DNA of 46,983 nt from Myxococcales bacterium (GTDB lineage: Bacteria > Myxococcota_A > Polyangia > Polyangiales > Polyangiaceae). The DNA is taken from contig SXNL01000232.1 of NCBI GenBank assembly GCA_005777185.1, positions 1 through 46,983 of the forward strand, given 5' to 3'. Positions 42,002 through 46,983 of the stretch are shown one piece after another (position 1 is the stretch's first letter; each line of letters opens with the position of its first letter). The position numbers and the translations under genes are program-made. The notes beneath the pieces are model-generated. The model searched no databases and was not told the origin of the DNA. It saw only the letters and a list, made by a program, of their open reading frames with translations.

Positions 42002-42967
42002 TCACTGCGGCGCGCAAGTCGAGACGCCGGCGCCGACAACCGTGCCCGGGTACGAGGTCTCGAGCGAGGTCTGCAGCGTGGCGGGTCGGTAGCGGTTCAC
42101 CTCCGTCGTCCCGCCCGCCGACGTGAAGATCCAGAAGTCGCCTCCCCAGAAGGCGAAGGCGAAGGCATCCCCCGGGTCGCCGATGGGGAGGTCGTTCTTC
42201 GCGAGGATGCGCGCGTCGGAGGGATCGATCTGCACGAGGTGTCCGCCCGGCGCGGCGACATCGGGCCAGTAGCCGAAGAGGCGGCCGTCCCCGGTGCCGG
42301 TCAGCTCCGCGCGCGGGATCGTGGGAAGGAAGGGGCCGACCTCGCGGACCTTCAGCGTCGTCGTGTCGATGGCGCCGAGGCGGGACCGACCGCTCTGGAA
42401 GTCCGCGTCGGCGATCCAGAGCGTCTCGGCCGTGGTCACGCCGTTGGTCGCGAAGCCCATGCCGAACGTGAAGAACCCGAGCTGGTCGACCCCGAATGCG
42501 GTCGCGGTGCACGACGCGTTCGCAGTGCTCACCCTGTAGAGCGTGCCGTCGTTGTAGACCACGTACGCGAGGCCCTTGCGGTCGACGGCCATCGAGAACG
42601 GGGTCGCCGTGCCCGCGGGGCACGCGAGGTGGCCGATCATGCGGAAGGCGAGCGCCGGCGGATCGAAGGCGAGGAGGTCGTTCTCGCTGGTCACGAGGTA
42701 GACGACGGTGGCGGCGGCGTCCGGGCAGTCGTTCACGCGCACGTCGGGAAGCGGCGTCGCGTCGATCGTCGGCAGCGCCACGTCCACGCTGGCGTCGGCG
42801 GCGTCTCGCGCACCGTCGCGTCCGGAGTCGGGGGAGGCCGGGCCCGCGACGGTCGTGGCCGTCTCCTCGTCTGCGAACAGACCGGTCCGGCTTCCGCACG
42901 CCATCGCAGCGAGGCCGAGGGCCATCGCGAGCGCCGCCCTCGTGCACGCGCGTCGGCGTCGGTCCAT
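42002..42967 (-). CDS. CGSRTGLF-type lipoprotein, copy 2
   Basis: A 321-residue paralogue of the downstream gene. Signal sequence (RAALAMALGLAAMAC), mature start CGSRTGLFADE, a linker rich in Asp and Ala, then the same order of blocks: VVYLVTSENDLLAFDP, FSMAVDRKGLAYVVYNDGTLYR, RAELTGTGDGRLFGYW, FAFAFWGGDFWIFTSAGG, ending GVSTCAPQ. The linker lacks the 11-residue repeat of copy 1. The two cysteines near the N- and C-terminal ends of the domain (VNDCPDAAATVVY, STCAPQ) are conserved in both and may form a disulfide that closes the propeller. Its stop is 64 bases before the copy 1 start; divergent from hemB. Confidence 0.85.
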   Translation of the reverse strand: MDRRRRACTRAALAMALGLAAMACGSRTGLFADEETATTVAGPASPDSGRDGARDAADASVDVALPTIDATPLPDVRVNDCPDAAATVVYLVTSENDLLAFDPPALAFRMIGHLACPAGTATPFSMAVDRKGLAYVVYNDGTLYRVSTANASCTATAFGVDQLGFFTFGMGFATNGVTTAETLWIADADFQSGRSRLGAIDTTTLKVREVGPFLPTIPRAELTGTGDGRLFGYWPDVAAPGGHLVQIDPSDARILAKNDLPIGDPGDAFAFAFWGGDFWIFTSAGGTTEVNRYRPATLQTSLETSYPGTVVGAGVSTCAPQ

Positions 42968-43121
42968 GCGCGAAGCGTAGCACCCCGGCCCGCCCGCCCG
43001 GAGAGGCCTTGCCCGGCATGGCGAGCGTCACGGGCGCGCGGCGGCTCGGTCGTGGCGTTCGCCGGCGCCGTGCGGGGATTCGATGGAGGGGCGCCGGGAC
43101 CTTTGGTACGGTGAGCGCGAC

Positions 43122-44111
43122 ATGGGCTTCCCGACGATCCGGCCGCGCCGCCTCCGCCGCACGAAGGAGCTCCGCGCGTTGGTGCGCGAGACGACGCTCG
43201 CGCCCGACGATCTGGTCCTCCCGCTGTTCTTCAACGCAGCGATCGACGTGCCCCATCCGGTGACGACGATGCCCGGCGTGTCGCAGCTCCCGGTCTCGCA
43301 CGCCGCCACGGAGGCGAGGCGCATCGTCGAGCGAGGTGTAGGGGCCTGCATCCTCTTCGGTCTTCCGCGTGCCAAGGATCCGGAGGGGAGGGCCGGCCTC
43401 GATCCGGAGGGACCCGTGCCCCGCGCGATCCGGGCGATGAAGGACGCCGTGCCCGAGCTCGTGGTCATGGCGGACGTCTGTGTCGACGAGTACACCGACC
43501 ACGGCCACTGCGGCGTCCTCCGCACGCTGCCTTCCGGGATCGTGGAGGTGGACAACGATCGCACGCTGGAGATCCTCGCGGAGATGGCCGTCGTCTTCGC
43601 GCGCGCCGGCGCCGACGTCGTCGCTCCGAGCGACATGATGGACGGGCGCGTGGGCAAGCTTCGCGTCGCGCTCGACGCGTCGGGCTTCGAGTCGACGAGC
43701 ATCCTCTCGTATGCGGTGAAGTACGCGAGCGCGTTCTACGGTCCCTTCCGGGAGGCCGCCGACTGCGCACCGAAGTTCGGCGACCGCGCCGGTTACCAGA
43801 TGGACCCGGGAAACGCCCGCGAGGCGCTGCGCGAGGCCGCCCTCGACGAGGCCGAGGGCGCAGACATGCTCATGGTGAAGCCCGCACTGCCTTACCTCGA
43901 CGTGCTCCGCGCAGTGCGCGACTCGACGACGCTTCCGGTGGGCGCGTACAACGTCTCGGGCGAGTATGCGATGGTCCACGCCGCGGCCGACCGCAACATG
44001 ATCGATCTGGATCGTGCCACCATGGAGATCCTCACGTCGATCCGGCGGGCCGGCGCGGACTTCATCCTCACGTACCACGCCCTCCGCGCCGCGGAGCTCC
44101 TCGGTGCCTGA
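43122..44111 (+). CDS. hemB: Porphobilinogen synthase (delta-aminolevulinate dehydratase)
   Basis: A 329-residue HemB, which condenses two 5-aminolevulinate molecules to porphobilinogen. Catalytic lysines are Lys200 (SYAVKYASAFYGPF) and Lys253 (MLMVKPALPYLD). The metal loop reads DVCVDEYTDHGHCG: Cys120, Asp122, Cys130, where zinc enzymes have three cysteines and magnesium enzymes have Ala/Asp/Asp, so this is an intermediate site. VVAPSDMMDGRV and VSGEYAMVHAAAD are also typical. The ATG at 43122 is preceded by TACGGT nine bases upstream; the in-frame ATG at 43083 gives an atypical extension. Followed by a secreted protein that overlaps its stop. Confidence 0.96.
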   Translation: MGFPTIRPRRLRRTKELRALVRETTLAPDDLVLPLFFNAAIDVPHPVTTMPGVSQLPVSHAATEARRIVERGVGACILFGLPRAKDPEGRAGLDPEGPVPRAIRAMKDAVPELVVMADVCVDEYTDHGHCGVLRTLPSGIVEVDNDRTLEILAEMAVVFARAGADVVAPSDMMDGRVGKLRVALDASGFESTSILSYAVKYASAFYGPFREAADCAPKFGDRAGYQMDPGNAREALREAALDEAEGADMLMVKPALPYLDVLRAVRDSTTLPVGAYNVSGEYAMVHAAADRNMIDLDRATMEILTSIRRAGADFILTYHALRAAELLGA

Positions 44112-44595
44112 TCGGCCACCGCGAGCGCGGCGTGGCCGCGTCCTCGCCGCGGCCGTGGTGGTCCTGGCGGCCGGGCTCGTGGCGCTCGCGTCCTCCACCT
44201 CCTCGGCGTGCTACGCTCCGGAGTGCGAGGGGGACCACCGGCGGCAGCCCGCGGCCCAGGGCGTGATGCTGGACGACGTCACCTGGGCGAGCGGTCCGCG
44301 TGACGGTCGCTGGCTCGAGCACCGCCGCCGCCGCGCGTGGTTCCTCGAGCTCCCGCCCTCCAGGAAGGGTGAGCTCCCCGTCTCGGTCGAGCCGTACGTC
44401 TCCGCGGTGCCGGAGCCGTTCAAGGACCCCGGGGGCGGCACCTTCAGCGTGGGAACCGGCCCCACCGCGGACCTGCGCCTCGGCCCCGCGAACGAGGTGA
44501 TCGTGGCGAACAACACCTGCGGTGACTTCTGGCTGCGCGTGATCGTACGCTACGCGCGCGACGGCGGCGCTGCGGACGCGCGGATCGGAGACTGA
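44104..44595 (+). CDS. Small exported protein coupled to hemB
   Basis: A 163-residue protein starting with GTG at 44104, eight bases before the end of hemB, with a GGAG site inside hemB. The N-terminus is basic (RPPRARRGR) with a hydrophobic stretch (VLAAAVVVLAAGLVALASS) and two cysteines soon after. The rest contains beta-type segments (FSVGTGPTADLRLGPANEVIVA, FWLRVIVRY) and no known motif. It is an exported or membrane-anchored protein of unknown role, translated by coupling with hemB. Confidence 0.7.
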   Translation: MPDRPPRARRGRVLAAAVVVLAAGLVALASSTSSACYAPECEGDHRRQPAAQGVMLDDVTWASGPRDGRWLEHRRRRAWFLELPPSRKGELPVSVEPYVSAVPEPFKDPGGGTFSVGTGPTADLRLGPANEVIVANNTCGDFWLRVIVRYARDGGAADARIGD

Positions 44596-44596
44596 C

Positions 44597-44725
44597 ATGG
44601 CTCACCCGTGGCACGACATCCAGGTGGAGGAGCCCGTCGGCCCCACGCGCGCGACCCGCGCCGGGCTCGCGGGGTACGCGGCGCTCTCCGCGCAGGGCGC
44701 CGCGCCCCGCACGGGCCACACCTGA
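44597..44725 (+). CDS. 42-codon ORF with an inorganic-pyrophosphatase-like start
   Basis: ATG at 44597, TGA at 44723-44725. The first ten codons, MAHPWHDIQV, closely resemble the start of soluble inorganic pyrophosphatases (family start M(S/A)HPWHD). The following 30 residues, rich in Ala, Gly and Arg, have no similarity to that enzyme. It may be a residue of a deleted ppa gene, a leader peptide ahead of the LysR gene (which starts 10 bases after it), or chance. A GGAG lies just upstream of the ATG. Confidence 0.4.
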   Translation: MAHPWHDIQVEEPVGPTRATRAGLAGYAALSAQGAAPRTGHT

Positions 44726-44734
44726 ACGGCCCGC

Positions 44735-45619
44735 ATGTCCGGCGAGTCCCTCCTCGATCTCCGCGTCGCCGACGCCGTGACCCTCCTCGCCGTGCACCGG
44801 CACGGCTCGGTCACCACCGCCGCGCGGGACCTCCGCGTGACGGCGTCGCAGGTGTCGAAGGCGGTCACGCGTCTAGAACGGCACCTCGGCGTGCGGCTCT
44901 TCGTGCGTCGCGGCCGCGGCCTCATCCTCACCGAGGCGGGCATGCGCGCGCTCCCCCGCCTGCAGTCGATCGTCGACAGCGCCCGGGCGCTCTTCGACGG
45001 CGAGCGAGCGGCGCGCCTGTCCATCGCGGCGCCGTCGTACATCTGCCAGGCCTATCTGCCCGCCCTCGCCATCGCTGCCGCGCCGCTCATGATCCGGGGT
45101 CTCGAGGCCCTCCCGTCGTTCATCCGGGCGTACGCCGGAGAGGGGCTGTTCGACATCGCGCTCACGCACGCGCGGGAGCCCCTTCCCCCCTCCTGGTCGA
45201 GCGAGGAGGTCGGGCGCGTGCGGCACGGTCTCTTCACGACGCGCGCCACGGCCGAGGCCCTCGGGCGCGCCCCCACGCCCGACGATCTCCGCCCCCTCCC
45301 TTTCGTCACGCCGGTGTACGTGGCGGGGGGAGAGATCCTGATGGGGGAGGACCGCTGCCCCATCCCGCGCGCGGACCGTGTCACGGGCCACGAGGCAAGC
45401 ACGATCGCGGCGGGGCTCGAGCTCGCCGCCACCACCGGGCAGATCGTCTGCGGCCCGAGGGTCGCCGCCAGGCGCCACCTCGAGAGCGGTCGCCTCGTCG
45501 AGCTCCAGGTGGCCGGGTGGGACCTGATCGACCCCCTGTTCCTTCACGTGAACGGCGACGAGGTCACGCGCCGGACGAAGGCGCAGATCGACCGCGCGCT
45601 CGCGGATCTGGCCCACTGA
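44735..45619 (+). CDS. LysR-family transcription regulator
   Basis: A 294-residue LysR-type regulator. The DNA-binding winged helix covers about residues 8-66 (LLAVHRHGSVTTAARDLRVTASQVSKAVTRLE), with the linker helix thereafter. A ligand-binding domain from about 90 to 290 follows (LSIAAPSYICQAYLPALAIA, FDIALTHAREP). LysR proteins usually control a divergent gene or distant targets; here no divergent gene is adjacent, since upstream is the pyrophosphatase-like ORF. The ligand cannot be deduced. Confidence 0.93.
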   Translation: MSGESLLDLRVADAVTLLAVHRHGSVTTAARDLRVTASQVSKAVTRLERHLGVRLFVRRGRGLILTEAGMRALPRLQSIVDSARALFDGERAARLSIAAPSYICQAYLPALAIAAAPLMIRGLEALPSFIRAYAGEGLFDIALTHAREPLPPSWSSEEVGRVRHGLFTTRATAEALGRAPTPDDLRPLPFVTPVYVAGGEILMGEDRCPIPRADRVTGHEASTIAAGLELAATTGQIVCGPRVAARRHLESGRLVELQVAGWDLIDPLFLHVNGDEVTRRTKAQIDRALADLAH

Positions 45620-45746
45620 CCCGTAACTAGTGGAAATCACATCGCTCGCGGCCGTCGCAACCCCTTGCGCGGGGCGCCCGCAACGGCTAGGCATATTCCC
45701 CCCTCGCTCCGTGTTGTCGGCGCGAGGTCAATCCGGAAGACGCACC

Positions 45747-45968
45747 ATGAGCACCCGAACGATCACCGCGACCGACCTCGACGTCCGCGTCCGCGAGCGC
45801 AACCTGAAGACCGGCATCATCACCGAGAAGGACGTGGAGAAGCACATCTCCTCGCTCCAGGATCTCGAGAGCCATGTCGAGGGTTTCAGCGTCCCGCAGC
45901 CGGCGCTCGACGCTCCCCCCGCCGCGACGGAGGAGGCCGACGCGGAGCCGCAGGGAGACGACGCGTGA
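45747..45968 (+). CDS. Small hypothetical protein coupled to DUF1844
   Basis: A 73-residue acidic protein starting MSTRTITATDLDVRVRERN and carrying LKTGIITEKDVEKHISSLQDLE. It has no signal sequence. A GGAAG site precedes the ATG. Its stop overlaps the GTG start of the DUF1844 gene (GTGA). The helix-rich middle suggests a small cytoplasmic partner. No family known to me. Confidence 0.7.
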   Translation: MSTRTITATDLDVRVRERNLKTGIITEKDVEKHISSLQDLESHVEGFSVPQPALDAPPAATEEADAEPQGDDA

Positions 45969-46240
45969 CCGACGCCCGGATCCCCGAGCTCCCGCAGATC
46001 GACTTCGCCACCTTCGTGCTCTCGCTTAGAGAGTCGGCGTACGTGCACCTCGGCGACGTGCCCCACCCGGACGCGGAGGAGGCGGTCCGCAGCCTGCCGC
46101 TCGCGAAGCACGACATCGATCTGCTGGTCCTGCTCGAGGAGAAGACCAAGGGAAATCTGACGGGTGAGGAAGAGCGCCTCTTGCACCAGACGGTGTTCGA
46201 CTTACGAATGCGGTACGTCGAGGAGACGAAGAAGGGGTAG
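45965..46240 (+). CDS. DUF1844 protein
   Basis: A 91-residue protein with the DUF1844 signature: FATFVLSLRESAYVHLGDVP near the start, then LPLAKHDIDLLVLLEEKTKGNLTGEEERLL and TVFDLRMRYVE. All-helical, cytoplasmic, function unknown. GTG start at 45965 is read through overlap with the upstream gene. Six bases separate it from the HtrA-type protease; in many delta-proteobacteria DUF1844 genes sit near proteases or chaperones. Confidence 0.88.
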   Translation: MTDARIPELPQIDFATFVLSLRESAYVHLGDVPHPDAEEAVRSLPLAKHDIDLLVLLEEKTKGNLTGEEERLLHQTVFDLRMRYVEETKKG

Positions 46241-46246
46241 CCCGGG

Positions 46247-46983
46247 ATGACACGTCGGTCGGTAGCAGGCCTTCGTTCGCAGCTGTTGGTGGTCGCGCTC
46301 AGCGGGATCGTGTCCGCGACGACGCTCGCGTGCAAGCGACCAACCCCCACCGCGGATAACGTCCTGCCGCCTGGTGCGACCGCGGTGAGCGCCCCCTCCG
46401 AGACCCGTGCCGCCCAGCCCACGACAGCGACGGTCGACACCTCTCCCCAGGCCTCCCACGCCGGGCCACTCGGTGCCGTCGACCGCGCCCCGTTGAGCTT
46501 CGCCCCCATTGCCAAGAAGGCCGATCCCGGCGTCGTCACGATCAACACGATCACCGACGAGGTCGAGCCGCGCGGCATCTTCTCCCGCGGCGAGCGGCAT
46601 CGCGAGGCGAAGGGCCTCGGAAGCGGCTTCATCGTCGACAAGGAGGGCGTGGTGCTCACGAACAACCACGTCATCGAGCACGCCGACATGATCCTCGTGC
46701 AGCTCTCCAACGGGCACCGCTACGAGGGCAAGGTTACGGCTCGCGATCCACGGACCGACATCGCGGTCGTGAAGATCCAAGCGAAGGAGCCCCTCACCGC
46801 CCTCGCTCTCGGCGACTCGGACACGACCGATGTGGGGGACTGGGTCGTCGCCATCGGCAACCCGTTCGGCCTCTCGCACACCGTCAGCGCCGGCATCGTC
46901 AGCGCGAAGGGGCGGGGGCAGAAGGACGTGCCGCTCGACCCGTCGGGTTACTACGACTTCATCCCGACCGACGCCTCGATCAA
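46247..46983 (+). CDS. HtrA/DegP-type serine protease (partial, 3' end cut)
   Basis: The first 245 codons of a trypsin-like protease lie inside the window. The signal sequence (LLVVALSGIVSATTLAC) predicts a lipoprotein. After a Thr/Ala/Pro linker the protease domain begins near residue 85: VVTINTITDEV, LGSGFIVDKEGVVLTNNHVIEHAD with catalytic His141, DPRTDIAVVKI with catalytic Asp171, then GDWVVAIGNPFGLSHTVSAGIVS. The serine and any PDZ domains lie beyond the window. It probably degrades or refolds damaged envelope proteins. It follows the DUF1844 gene by six bases. Confidence 0.9.
   Translation, partial: MTRRSVAGLRSQLLVVALSGIVSATTLACKRPTPTADNVLPPGATAVSAPSETRAAQPTTATVDTSPQASHAGPLGAVDRAPLSFAPIAKKADPGVVTINTITDEVEPRGIFSRGERHREAKGLGSGFIVDKEGVVLTNNHVIEHADMILVQLSNGHRYEGKVTARDPRTDIAVVKIQAKEPLTALALGDSDTTDVGDWVVAIGNPFGLSHTVSAGIVSAKGRGQKDVPLDPSGYYDFIPTDASI

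Noticed and set aside
1-46983. tRNA, rRNA or known ncRNA genes
   Set aside because: No cloverleaf, rRNA core or recognisable ncRNA signature was noticed by eye; a covariance search was not possible.

Overview
The window is high-GC DNA (strong G/C bias at third codon positions, many GTG and TTG starts) from a delta-proteobacterial, myxobacteria-like genome, most probably of the Polyangia. The evidence is a gliding-machinery (Glt) gene cluster of Myxococcus type, many lineage-style lipoproteins (two begin CGSRTGLFADE after the lipid cysteine), an AgmX/PglI C-terminal domain protein, FHA and TPR proteins, and a secreted SUMF1-family protein. The species cannot be named from sequence alone.

Layout. 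1-2075: minus-strand HAMP membrane protein, YraN and a Cys-rich lipoprotein. 2532-25367: a plus-strand run of seven genes that matches the M. xanthus agmU-aglT-MXAN_4868-pglI-...-agmK (gltD-E-F-G-...-I) order. It comprises a 597-aa TPR protein, a 1270-aa AgmU/GltD-like TPR protein, an AglT/GltE-like TPR lipoprotein, an 88-aa periplasmic protein (GltF position), an FHA-TM-PglI/GltG-like protein, a TPR lipoprotein and a 3836-aa AgmK/GltI-like TPR giant. 25499-28118: an FHA-sigma54 activator and a secreted protein of unknown function. 28168-30862: a minus-strand TPR/PEGA-like membrane protein, a single-TM Ala/Pro-rich protein and a YbjN/CesT-like protein. 31008-32633: a cell-wall amidase lipoprotein. 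32638-36728: a tightly overlapping minus-strand operon ribE-ribBA-ribH-nusB-(M17 N-domain)-nudix. 36833-38653: a Cys-rich lipoprotein and an FGE/SUMF1-like protein. 38655-40146: a decayed insertion bounded by inverted repeats, holding an IS1182-like transposase remnant and a four-helix-bundle pseudogene. 40184-44595: haem genes hemD (minus, coupled to two tandem paralogous lipoproteins) and hemB (plus, followed by a secreted protein). 44597-46983: a small ORF with a pyrophosphatase-like start, a LysR regulator, a 73-aa protein plus a DUF1844 protein, and the 5' part of an HtrA/DegP-type protease cut by the window end.

How the genes fit together. The Glt block predicts a complex spanning the envelope. 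A cytoplasmic FHA domain on the GltG-like protein is joined through one membrane helix to a periplasmic TonB-like domain, with periplasmic and lipid-anchored TPR scaffolds and a giant TPR protein without a signal peptide. The beta-barrel GltH and the zinc-finger/GYF protein GltJ known from Myxococcus are not in this block. The rib operon makes riboflavin from ribulose-5-P and a pyrimidine precursor, but its GTP cyclohydrolase II domain has lost its zinc cysteines. Several promoters share a TTGACA-like/TACNNT pattern with an 18-bp spacer, and several genes look nearly leaderless.
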